NCBI GenBank assembly: GCA_032622095.1
Contig: CP136063.1
Location: 205,207,934 to 205,271,933, forward strand
Direction of reading: 5' to 3'
Length of the DNA stretch: 64,000 bases
Origin: Siphonodentalium dalli
Lineage: Eukaryota > Mollusca > Scaphopoda > Gadilida > Siphonodentaliidae
Position 1 is the first letter of the stretch. Each line of letters begins with the position of its first letter. Of the stretch, positions 1 through 10,699 are shown one piece after another. A program made the position numbers and the translations under genes. The notes below the pieces were generated by a model. That model made no database searches, was not told the DNA's origin, and was given only the letters and a program-made list of their open reading frames with translations.

Positions 1-1300
1 ACCCATGTAAACCACGGTCTAGAAAAAAAAATCGTCATCTCATGTCTAACATCCCTATAAACCGGGTTTAGCTGGACGGTCGAATTATTATATGGTTTAC
101 ACTTTAAAGGCATGATCGTTTCTCGCATGTACATTTCCTATCGAATTGTGACGTTGCCTTATCGATGTTAGCTGCCCATAGAACACGGCGCCTGCATCAG
201 GTAAGTATAATTAATTAGCCTGACGATAGAGAAACACTACTGCAAAGCCATGGGTCTGGCTGGACCAGGTTTAAACCAGAGATGACGAATGCTTCACTTA
301 GGCATGTATATGTCTCGGGTTTAAGCCGCGGATTTCGCATATCAATAGGTGGTATAAACCTAGAGGTTTACGTAGACCAGGTTTAAACATGATATGACTA
401 ATCTGGCCTGCATGTTCTCGTTGGAGCGCTTTTGTGAATTGAAACCTCTTGAATGACGCCTATATATTCCCCGAATGAGAAAGTGCGATTTACAAAAATA
501 AAGTCGGATTACACTCACGTATGCAATCAATAGGAACCTATACACTCGACAACCATGAAATCAAACTCGAAATTAACCTCCGGAGGCCTTTGTCAAAATC
601 ACTGTGGTATAAAGAGACTGAAGACGTCATGAGGCGTTTTTTCATTTGTTTCTATCAGATTTCCTCAAACACATCGGACGCATCAGATCGGGATTCTCAG
701 TCAGATTTGAAGATTCCTGATCGATTTGCGGAGCACGAGTGCACAATTGCACTTCGATAATATGATTGACTCCCAAACATTGGCAAATTTCAGGGCTGCA
801 GTGCCGTAATGTGATTGCTCCAACGACACACCATGAGTGGTATTTCTCCAGCGATCGCGCGTAATTTTGATTTGTTGCTCGCTCCCGTATGCAAGTCATC
901 TTCTGCACCTGACCATGCACGCAGGCTATCCCATCATGATGGCGTACATATAGACCGAGAATTAATCATGTCTTTACTAAATGGATTCTCCCATCAGTAA
1001 TAACAGTATACATTCTATTGGAAGGATCCACTTCGTACTCGATAAGCCTTAATCGTACCATATTCCAAGCAACTCAGTCATTTATACTTTCTACAAATAG
1101 ATTCAAATAACTTATTATCAAACGCTAACTAACATTTCAAAGTTATCCTCTCGATATGCCAATTAAATGAATCGAACCATTGCATCGTGTAACCTGAGCA
1201 AAATAGCTGTGTTTATATAGGCATAACGATCAAGTGACTCCTCTCGACTGGCAATTCGTTTGGCTAATCTATAGTAATAGTAAAATGAATCAAACGTCAA
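1..1300. other. No gene recognised; degenerate GGTTTAAACC-like motifs
   Basis: No open frame here resembles a known protein. Between about 50 and 400 the short motif GGTTTAAAC or close variants recurs on both strands, for example near 269, 318 and 380, which suggests a decayed short repeat. The remainder looks like ordinary AT-rich non-coding DNA. Confidence 0.4.
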
Positions 1301-1379
1301 TTTCAAATTTATATATTATACTGAAATATACAGAGCAGTGATCATTTCAAATTTTATATTTGTCAAAATTTCTTGTTTC

Positions 1380-1475
1380 ACTTTTCATCCTCTAAATTCT
1401 AACTTTACTTCGTCCATGTCTCTATTTTCCACTCCATATCCTTTGTCTCCTACCTCTCGATCTCTAATACTATCT
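1380..1475 (+). repeat. Pyrimidine-rich low-complexity tract
   Basis: The plus strand is dominated by C and T. It leaves an open frame of about 100 codons rich in Ser, Leu and Phe, which I regard as a composition artefact. No protein family is recognisable. Confidence 0.45.
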
Positions 1476-1649
1476 TTTCATTACGCAATACTGTTCTTTT
1501 CTGAGGAGATGGCTCCATATAAGCGCCTGGCGCTTGATGTCAAATCCTCTTCTCTCTCAGACTTATCTTACTTACATATATATATATTAACATCATTTTG
1601 TAAATTGTTGTATAAATCTGGGATACTAAATAAATAATGTTTACACCAA

Positions 1650-1900
1650 CAGTATACATGGGAATGGTTTATTATTAATCTGGAGGGATATTCAAGAAAT
1701 TTGAGCAGAAGACAGACAAACAAGTATATGGCACAAGGTTCCTATTGATGTATGGGAAATGTTCCCATAATAAGTTCCACAACCTTTGAACTTATCATCT
1801 GAACATTTCCCGAGGGAACTTCTCATCAATAATTATTCTGCAAAGAAAGTGTTAAACGGACATGGATCATTCAAACCTCAAAATTTTGTTCACGTAATTT
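1650..1900 (+). repeat. Dispersed repeat, related to 27,330-27,880
   Basis: This stretch shares order and wording with 27,330-27,480 and 27,660-27,880: a TGGAATGGT-TATTATT block with a GGAGGG run, then GAACTTAT-ATCTGAACATT, then a CTCGTCAAT-like block and GGACACGG/GGACATGG. The copies are diverged and rearranged, as expected of an old dispersed repeat. It has no coding capacity. Confidence 0.45.
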
Positions 1901-3770
1901 GGAGGAGCGGATACGATAGGTCGATAAATACCCGAAATATTGATATACCGGCTTCATGTCATAAATTTTTCGCCAGAAATAAGTCAATCGCTCTTTATTT
2001 CTTAAATTCTTATTATACCATATCAGGAATAGACTATATATAACACGGAACGCTCTTTTCTGTTTCATGTCGTGCAAATGGCTGGGTTTTTTTTTGGGAC
2101 ACAAACACCGTGTTCAAAGTTGTAGGTTTAATTACTTCAATGCGTCTTTTTTTTGGTTACAGAATGCTCATAGAAAGGTAGTTCAGATATGTATCGACCT
2201 ATCTCGAAACTGGGGGGAATTCAAAAGCGAATAATATTATATGAATTTTTTAGCACAAACCGACATGTGGTTTTAATCCATATAATTTCCAAATCCTTGA
2301 CGTCAAATATATCGTGAGATAAATCATGACGTATTCTCGCAAACGGGAAACCGATCCAAAAAAAAACTCTGACACTTTTACGGTGCATATCGGTAGATAC
2401 ACGCAGGTCGGTAAACATTCCGTTTGCATGCGGCATATCTTTGTTGTCCTGACGACCAATTTAATTCATAAAAACCATTGCATGTTACCTTTAACGACGA
2501 GAATGTGCGCACTCCGTGTCAATTTTAATTCATAAATCATGCAGGAATCTTGAAAAAGGTCAACGTATTGCAACGGTGCAGTGACTCTTCGATTCATTTC
2601 GCCGATCATTTCTAGTAATAAACGCGAACATGCATGGTCTTAAAATTCCAATCAGTGTGACAGCCCCGATTACAGAATTATCAATATACAGTTTTCATGA
2701 ACTGTGTAAAAAATATGGGCAATATAAACCCAGACATATCAGCCGCTGTTGATTGGAATTGTTCGGAAATGCATTCGCAATGGAGCGTTCACGTGATTTC
2801 CTTTGGAAGATGTCGTTTGTGGACGATCAATCTCATAAACAGATACAGACGTGCTCGTTGAGAGATTAACCCTGTTAAGCCACACGTACGTGTAACTTGT
2901 AAAATGTGTTGCCATTGCCAACGAAAGTTACCCGACCCACGTGACCAATACACGGTCAAGTTGTGTGTATATATATATATATAACGTGTAGCATTACGAA
3001 ACGTGTAGCAACGTTAAGTAATCCAAGCTTCATTTCAATCGGCGATTCTGGGCTTCGTGAACTTATGTTAAATACTTCAGCAACGGTGACCGAGTCGTTA
3101 CTTCTTCCAACTAGTAAAATCAGTCACATGGTTCATTCCAGTTCTTTAAATATATCTCCAGATTCCTTCGCTCGAATCGAATTTAGTGGACGAGGATAAA
3201 AAAATGCGAAAATAATTGCGACGAATTTGAGATACTTATAGCAAGGAAGACGATACTCGAAACGACTGGGTTAATTAATATTGATTTCCTTATCATAACC
3301 AAAAAGGAAGTAAAGACACCTTTAAGAAAAAATATTGTTCCATTTTTTCACATTGACAAAATTGTTCAACAACCCTTATCACCCATGTTTATCTCACAGA
3401 CAACACTAAATAAACAAACATAAATTGAATATCATATTTATATTATAACTAGCATAATAATAACATTGATATATATCATTGCGCTAAGCTTCTACGTCAC
3501 TGCGTGTGCCGATAATACACATGTCTTACTAAAATACGAGGCCGGGTTTAGGAGCTAATTATGTGATACAATGATATACTCGTTATAGATTAATTTGTTC
3601 AAGTGGCACGTTGGTCTTTAGTTAATTTTATTTTCGACTAGGACTAGGACTAGGTCTGACTGGCTCTACACGTGTATATAAATATAGGCGAAAGCTATAA
3701 TGTAGAATACGTCACTTATACCCAAACTTAGTCTCGCGTTTATAACCGGGACTAAAGTGTTGTGTAACAC
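1901..3770. other. No gene recognised; short (TA)n at 2,968-2,983
   Basis: I see no supported coding region. There is one short TA microsatellite (2,968-2,983), and the remainder is unremarkable AT-rich sequence. Open frames here are under 80 codons and show no family features. Confidence 0.4.
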
Positions 3771-3774
3771 ACTG

Positions 3775-4300
3775 CTGAACCAGACACATTGTCCACAAAA
3801 CCAGGAAACATTGTCCACAAGAACCCATGACACACTGTCCCCGGATAAATCGTTCGCAAGAACACCTGATAAATTGTCCACCAACAACCCAGGACACATT
3901 GTCCACCAAAACACCCAGGATACATTGTCCACCAAAACCCAGGATACATTGTCCTCAAGAACACAGGACATATTGTTCACAATCACCAATGACAAATTGT
4001 CCACACGAACCAGGACACATTGTCCACAATCACGAAGGAGACATTGTCCACAAGAACCGGACACATTGTCCACCAAATACCCACGACATATTGTCACACT
4101 AACCAGGACACATTGTCCGCAATCACCCAAGACACATTGCCCACACGAACCAGGACACATTGTCCACAAGAACCAGGACATATTGTCCTCAAGAACCCAG
4201 GATACATTGTCCACAAGAACCCGGACACATTGTCCACCAGAACTCGGGGCACATTGTCAAAAAAGAATCCCGGACAAATCGTACACAAGAAACCTGATTT
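3775..4300 (+). repeat. Minisatellite array, ACATTGTCCAC-AAGAACCCAGG unit
   Basis: About 20 degenerate tandem units of roughly 22-28 bp are built on ACATTGTCCACAAGAACC followed by CAGG or CGG. Because the unit rarely contains stop trinucleotides, both strands carry long open frames of about 180 codons (plus 3,757-4,314, minus 3,666-4,214). Their translations are just the repeat read in frame, so I do not call a gene. Confidence 0.85.
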
Positions 4301-4339
4301 ATATTAATATTTGAACCGGGGTTAATTCTATTGTTGTTT

Positions 4340-4515
4340 CGGGTTTCTTATACCGACACGATCCGAGTATTGTGTAGACACGATTCGGGTTTCTTGGATA
4401 TACGATCCGGATTGTTGGTATTGACACGACCCGAGTCTCTTGTACACACGATCCGAGTCTCTTGGAGACACGATTCGAGTATCTTGTATAGACACTGTCC
4501 GGGTTTCTTTGGGTT
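4340..4515 (-). repeat. Minisatellite array, inverted relative of 3,775-4,300
   Basis: About eight units of roughly 22 bp contain GACACGATCCGAGT-CTCTTG. Read on the minus strand the unit becomes ACAAGA-AACCCGGAC-GTGTC, clearly related to the neighbouring plus-strand array. The two arrays therefore face each other across a spacer of about 40 bp. Confidence 0.7.
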
Positions 4516-4559
4516 TTGTTCGGTTACTGTGATCTTATCTTCTCAGAACTGTGATAAAT

Positions 4560-5290
4560 GGGTCAGATTATAGCTAGTGGACAAGTACTAACATTGCTTT
4601 GCACAAGATTTATGTGGCGGAACCAAAAACAAATCTATACTGGTGACGGACAGGCAAATAAAAAATCCTTCACTTCGCGAAATGAATTAAGTCACGATAC
4701 GCCACACTGAGGTTCAGTAATCTTCCCGTCGGGTAAGCTGAAACTCGGGGAAAGAAGCTTGTCTTTCAAAGCCGAGACAAGACCCCGTCTGACCCCGCCT
4801 ATACTGGTCGAACATCCCATGACAAATGCATATAGAGACCTCCCGCTATAATAGAAAACCAGTGATTAAAACCTTGAATGCCCGCAAATCGGATCGATGC
4901 CTTCCCCGCGTGACTTTTTATGTGATTTCAAACACGATGTTATCCGATTTGATCAATTGGGAGAAATATATAATTGGAAGGATTTTATGCATTCGAGAAT
5001 ATGTCAATACCCCTCGCCGCGAAAGAAGTCAGATCGAAGGAACTTTTGTTGTCTCTGAAACTTTCAAAGGACTCTACTGCATTGACGATGGCTGTTGATT
5101 CAGCCCCTCGTACAAATACTCGCCTCGCTTATTGATGGACTATTATTTCTCAGACTTGATTGATTCCATCGACTTACGGAAACCCAATCCACATTCGCGA
5201 TCTTCTAATATATGTCCTGTGCCAGAACCCGAGGGCAGTTGAACCGTGATTAACCGAGAAAAGTCGATTTCGAATCGACCGGTTTTCATT
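4560..5290. other. No supported gene; 90-codon ORF at 4,826-5,098
   Basis: A plus-strand open frame runs from an ATG at 4,826 to a stop at 5,098. It is not low-complexity, but it matches no family I recognise and has no flanking signals I can support. It could be a chance ORF or a piece of an exon. Confidence 0.25.
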
Positions 5291-5765
5291 TCTCGTCATG
5301 TGATATTGTTCTGCTTGCTATGGATTTCCCTCGTCACGTGACAAGTTTCTACTTGTTTGGATTGCCCTCTTCGCGTGATATGGTTATTCTTGTCACCATA
5401 TTTCCCTTGTCATGTGAAGTTTCTGCTTGTCACTGATTTCACTCGTCACGTGACATCTTACTTTGTGCAATGTGGTTCCCCGTCACGTGATATGTTTACG
5501 CTTGCCATATGGATTTCCCAGTCACGTGACATCGTTCTTTTTGCAATTTGGGTCCCCGTCACGTGATATGTTTACGCTTGCCATATGGATTTCCCAGTCA
5601 CGTGACATCTTTCTTTGTGCAATGGGGTTCCCCGTCACGTGATATGTTCACGCTTGCCATATGGATTTCCCAATCACGTGAAATATTTCTGCTTGTTGTG
5701 GATTTCACCCGTCACGTGAAACGTTTCTGCTTGCTATGGATTTCCCAGCTGATCACGGGATGTGT
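5290..5765 (+). repeat. CACGTG-rich minisatellite, first array
   Basis: Tandem units of about 38 bp carry GTCACGTGATATGTTT followed by CTGCTTG or ACGCTTGCC, a TATGGATTTCCC block and the next CACGTG. From about 5,480 to 5,690 a dimer of about 77 bp repeats, alternating GTCACGTGATATG and GTCACGTGACATC. I count about nine exact CACGTG palindromes. Open frames across it are repeat translations. Confidence 0.85.
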
Positions 5766-6950
5766 ACTGGATGAAAAGTGACGTTGACAGATATGGCGAT
5801 ATTACGTATTTTCCATGTATCGAATATACGTTATATTTAACGTTTATTTTAAAATATGCAAAATCCATAAACTTGATATTTGATTCCGCGTAAATGGTAT
5901 GTAAACGCGATTAACGACTACATCTGGCATCCAGATAGCAAAAGCATTGTGTAACAATCTGACAGTCTGTTGGCCGCTATAACTGACCGCCGCTGGTGTT
6001 ACATAACTCATGTCTCTGCAGTCGGTCGCGCGTAGTTTAATTCAATAGACTTCCCGCTGCTTTATGCCGCCATGCACACTTGTATGAATAACCGACTGTA
6101 ATGTATGCAGTAATGGCGAATTTCAATGACGCCACACAGATAATTGCCCGCGGTTTGGAGATAGTGATATGCACCTTCTGTGTAAGACCTCGAATTCTTG
6201 GTAGAAAAGGATTTAATTCACACACACACTTAAGCCGACCACCACGCTGTTCACAAATGCATTATACACTGCCGATCATATAATAGCTAATTTGAAGTGA
6301 GGGTAAACAAATGTATAGACATTTATGCGAGTTTTATACATGTAAGTGTATAATTTATATTTTCTAGTTCTATTTTCCATTTATGATTTTATCATACCAT
6401 CTTCACATTCAATAACCACCAAGATTGTGCGCTTGTGTGACATGGATAATAATGTCAATATGATATGGATCGGGGTTAGTTTAAAGATGAATAACATTGG
6501 AATATATTAATATCTCGTAAAGGATGCGTATATATGGATATAAATGTATCCGCCAAAGTTGTATTTCGAATAAAAATTAGGCGTAAATTTCACCCATTTT
6601 TTAAATTTTAGCATCCATAAATGTATTATTTCGAATATAAATGGTGCTTAAATTGCACGTATATTAGAAATTTAATTTCACTTAAACATTACGAATGTTC
6701 CATTAAATTATGTCTAGATTTATGGCATATACATGTACGGATCACTTAAATTTCCATAAATATAAATTTGACATAACGTGGTATTTACGGGCACGTAATT
6801 TCTACGTAAATGTGGACTAATACGTGTTCGTAAATCCCACGTAAATTCCACGTCTATCTCAAATTTATGCATATGCCGTAAATCTAGACATTTAATGCAA
6901 TGGAAATTAAGTGAAGCTCAAATGAAATTAAGTTTCAAATTTAGTGCAGT
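5766..6950. other. AT-rich spacer between two related minisatellites
   Basis: No gene is seen. The part from 6,300 to 6,950 is very AT-rich, with recurrent short words such as ATAAATTT and CGTAAAT. It separates two arrays of the same minisatellite family, so it may be inserted DNA or the original spacer. Confidence 0.4.
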
Positions 6951-8460
6951 AATGTTTCTGCCTGTTGTGGATTTCCCTCATCGCGTGATGTTTCTACTGG
7001 TATATATATACGAAATTTCATTCAATATAGTTTGTAGAATTCAACTTATCACCCAGAAACGAAAATGAACGGACTTACATACAAAACTATGGGTTTCCCC
7101 TCGTCACGTGATATGATTCTGCTTTCTAAGAATTTCCCTTGTCACGTGATATGTTCTGTTTGCAATGGATTTTGTTGATGAAGTGATATGTTTCTGATTG
7201 TTATCGATTTCCATCGTCATATGATATGTTTCTGCTTGTTATCGATTTCCCTCGTCATGTGATATGTTTCTGCTTGCTACATGTTTGGCTCGTCACGTTA
7301 TGTTTCTGATTGCTCTTGATTTCCGTCGTCATGTGATATGTTTCTGCTTGTTATCGATTTCCCTCGTCATGTGATATGTTTCTGCTTGTTATCGATTTCC
7401 CTCGTCATGTGATATGTTTGTGCTTGCTATATATTTGGCTCGTCACGTTATGTTTCTGCTTGTTATCGATTTAAGTCGCCATGTTATATGTTTCTGCTTG
7501 CTACATATTTGGCTCGTCACGTTATGTTTCTGCTTGTTATTGATTTCCATCGTCATGTGATATGTTTCTGCTTGCTACATATTTGGCTCGTCACGTTATG
7601 TTTCTGCTTGTTATTGATTTCCATCGTCAAATGATATGTTTCTGCTTGTTATCGATTTCCATTGTCATGTGATATGACTGATATGGTTCTGCTTGCTATA
7701 TATTTGGCTCGTCACGTTATGTTTCTGATTGCTCTTGATTTCCGTCGCCATGTGATATGTTTCTTCTTGTTAAATTGATATTTACCTCGTCAAGTGATAT
7801 GTTTCGGCTTGATATGAATTTTCATTGTCATGTGATATGCTTCTGCTTGCTATGGATTTCCATTATCACGTGATATGTTTCTGTTTTCTATGGATTTCTT
7901 CGTCATATGATATGTTTCCTCTTGTTATGGATTTCCCTTATCATGTGATATGTTTCCGCTTGCATGAAACGAATTTGCATCGGCACGTGGCGTGTTTCTG
8001 CTTGGGATGGACGTCTCTCTTCATGTGACATGTTTCTGCTTGCTACATATGCCCATTGTCACGTGATATTTCTGCTTGCTCTTGATTTTCATCGCCATGT
8101 GATATGTTTCTTCTTCTTGTTGATTTCCCTCGTCACGTGGTATGTTTCTACTTGCTGTGGATTTCCCCTGTCATGTGATGTTTCTGTTTTCTATGGATTA
8201 CAATCGTCACGTGATATATATAAATGATATGCTGTTATGAGTTTACCTCGTCACGTGATATGTTTCTGGAATGGATGTTCATCGTCGTGTGATATGTTTC
8301 TGCTTGTTATGGATTTCACGTGGTATATGTTTCCGCTTTCTACACTGCTTGCTACGGATTTGCCTCATCCTGTGGTGTTTCTGCTTGCTACGCATTTCAC
8401 TCGTCGCGATACTTTTATGATTGTTCCTGATTTCATTCGTGACGTGATACAGGTATGTTC
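6951..8460 (+). repeat. CACGTG/CATGTG-rich minisatellite, second array
   Basis: Around 35-40 degenerate units of roughly 36-40 bp carry CTCGTCACGTGATATG or CGTCATGTGATATG, then TTTCTGCTTG, then TTATCGATTTCC, CTATGGATTTCC or CTACATATTTGG. It is the same family as 5,290-5,765. About nine units keep an exact CACGTG and most others have CATGTG. A short unrelated piece sits near 6,990-7,080. Confidence 0.85.
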
Positions 8461-8700
8461 TGCTGATTTCAACGCATAACATAACTAACACAAGAAAACC
8501 ATAGTCAGAAATGGTAACGCCACCAAGATCGTATTATTAGCCATAAATATAAATAATAATACAATTATTCTATAAACTAGCTTTCAAATTTTATGCGGGA
8601 AATTTGCGTACTTCCATATTTCAAGTTTTCCCGTTTCTCGTGGCATACATTACTTTCATCAAACTGTCTTCTTTATTACACAAGCTGATAGGCCCGACTT
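8461..8700. other. Spacer, nothing recognised
   Basis: Short AT-rich sequence between two tandem arrays. A sub-stretch at 8,480-8,540 resembles 11,400-11,470 (AAGAAAACCA, GTCAGAAATGGTA-CGC and CAAGATC), indicating a small dispersed repeat. Confidence 0.35.
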
Positions 8701-8734
8701 CACCCGGGCTGTTTCACATCTGCTTTCCGGTGAA

Positions 8735-9262
8735 AGGTGCGATTTGACCTTCAATTGACTATTTCGAAAGTCAAGGTCAGGTCAGGGTCATGATTTGTCC
8801 AGTCCAAAACACCCCCACCCGTAGAAAACTACCCATAGGTATCAAATTTCGTCGAAATCCGTCCGTTTTACCCAACTTGACCTTTAATTAACAATTTTGA
8901 AGGTCAAGGTAAGGTCAGAGTCATGATTTGACCCGTCCAAAACACCCCCCCCCCCCCCCGACAAAAGTACCCATAGGTATCAAATTTCGTCGAAATCTAT
9001 CCGTTTTATCCGAGTTGACCTTTGATTGGCCATATTGAAGGTCAAGGTCAGGCCGAGGTCACGATTTGACCCGTTCAAAACTCTCCTCGGACCAAAGTAT
9101 CCCTAGGTATCAAATTTCGCCGAAATTTGTCCGTTTTACCCAAATTGACCTTGCATTGACAGTTTTAAAGGTCAAGGTCAGGTCGGGGTCACGATTTGAC
9201 CCGTTCAAAACACTTCCCGGACACAAATACCCATAGGTATCAAATTACGTTGAAATCTATGG
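8735..9262 (+). repeat. Tandem repeat of about 131 bp, AGGTCA-rich
   Basis: Four units start near 8,766, 8,897, 9,035 and 9,166. Each has a GAAGGTCAAGGTCAGGTCA-type core, then ATGATTTGACC, a C-rich run, CCCATAGGTATCAAATT and CGTCCGTTTTACCC. The fourth ends by changing into unrelated sequence near 9,262. There is no coding potential. Confidence 0.8.
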
Positions 9263-9689
9263 AAAGCCGAGGAGGACATGTTGGTTGCTAATTGCTAGAT
9301 ATACGACGCGGTATTTTGAAGGTGTTTCAAACTAGGAGATAGAAGTATTCTGCCTTTCAAATGGTGATGAATTATAGTAGTTTATTCAAATTTTATGGCA
9401 TAAATTGTTATTAAAACCGTATATACTATAAAAAATTAATGACTCGAAAATTAAGTGGGCCTTTAAACAAAGTCACAATTGCATTTAGGCTCATCTCATA
9501 CTCGTCCATTCAGCGATATTCTACTGCGCAGTTTGTTATAGCCTCCAGTATTTATTGAGCGTTATACCCCCAACTGTTATAATTCGCCTTTAGCAGGCGT
9601 ACTCTTGCCTCAGATTATTGAGATATTAGGTCACACATAATCACATTAAATCGCATCGTAACATAGCAATTGTGTGGGCTCCTTGGCGT

Positions 9690-9995
9690 GAATATGTAAT
9701 GAGAAATAAGGTCATACGTAATGACATTAAACTCAAGAAAACCCTCGAAAACAAAACAAAATCACATTTAATGTTTTACGTTATTTCCTTCATAAAAAGA
9801 ATCTTCGTGATAATGAACCCTCTCGTTACTTTAGAATATAGAATTAACCTTAAAATAAAAAAAATCTTTGGAACACAGAACCTTCGGAATAACGAACCTT
9901 CGGATTGGTGAACCTTCGGAATAGCGAACATTCAGAGAAATTTCGGAATAGTGGACCTTCGGGATAGTGAACCTTCGGAATAGAGCCATGCCCCC
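9690..9995 (+). repeat. AT-rich duplicated block, copy 1, with CTTCGG minisatellite
   Basis: This block is repeated at about 10,195-10,490: GTAATGACAT, CTCAAGAAAACC, AAACAAAACAAAATCACA, TTTAATGTT, AATGAACCCTCTC and AATTAACCT occur in the same order in both. From about 9,880 a 14-17 bp unit GAACCTTCGGAATAGCG repeats around eight times. Confidence 0.7.
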
Positions 9996-10194
9996 CAATA
10001 TTCATATTATATGCCCAGAGTTCAAAGGTATGGACCCATAAAATTCTAAACTTGGCCCTTAAAATAATGAACTCCAAATTGGAGCACACACAGAACACCA
10101 CTTAAGTCAACTGAACCTATGTCATGTCCCAATGCGGGAGGGTCCATATATACCACAACATTCATAGTATATGCCAAGAATTCAAAGGTATGGG

Positions 10195-10490
10195 CCCACG
10201 TAATGACATAAAATCTCAAGAAAACCAGCGAAAACAAAACAAAATCACATTTAATGTTCTAAGTTAAGTTATTTCCTCCTGTATCTGTATCGGTGTGCGC
10301 GCATGATCAGTTCGGATGTGAGCGCACACTCCATATAAAGAATCTTTGTGAAAATGAACCCTCTCAAATTAGTCTCAATACTTTAAAATATATAATTAAC
10401 CTAAAAATAACAAAAACCTTCGGAATAGAGAACCTTCGGAATAGCGGACCTTCGGGATAGCAAACCTTCATAATAGAAGTATGTCCCCAC
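10195..10490 (+). repeat. AT-rich duplicated block, copy 2
   Basis: A diverged second copy of 9,690-9,995. It is interrupted around 10,275-10,335 by extra sequence and ends with about four CCTTCGGAATAG minisatellite units (10,415-10,475). The small segments before each copy (9,996-10,037 and 10,156-10,197) are also similar, including TTCAAAGGTATGG. Confidence 0.65.
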
Positions 10491-10671
10491 AATTACACCG
10501 GTGACGTAAACACATGTGCCAATCTTAGTTGTACTCTCGTAATTATCGGTACGATGAAACGGTGACGGAATCTGACGAGGTTTGCCGAATGTACAATCAC
10601 CCAGTGAATTATCGATCGACCATGCGATACAAAAAAACCAAAAGCTATAAACACCACACTACGGTGGCGTA

Positions 10672-10693
10672 ATAACATAACATAACATAACAT
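10672..10693 (+). repeat. (AACAT)n microsatellite
   Basis: Four tandem ATAAC/AACAT pentamers. Confidence 0.7.
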
Positions 10694-10699
10694 ATATGT

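Noticed and set aside
1338-1637. 99-codon plus-strand ORF
   Set aside because: Pyrimidine-rich low-complexity sequence with no family resemblance.
3666-4314. Open frames of about 180 codons on both strands
   Set aside because: They are the minisatellite unit read in frame; the same peptide words recur at repeat spacing and no domain is present.
6951-8460. Possible CRISPR-like array of regular repeats and spacers
   Set aside because: Repeat and spacer parts are equally degenerate and both recur, no cas genes are present and the sequence is eukaryotic; it is a minisatellite.
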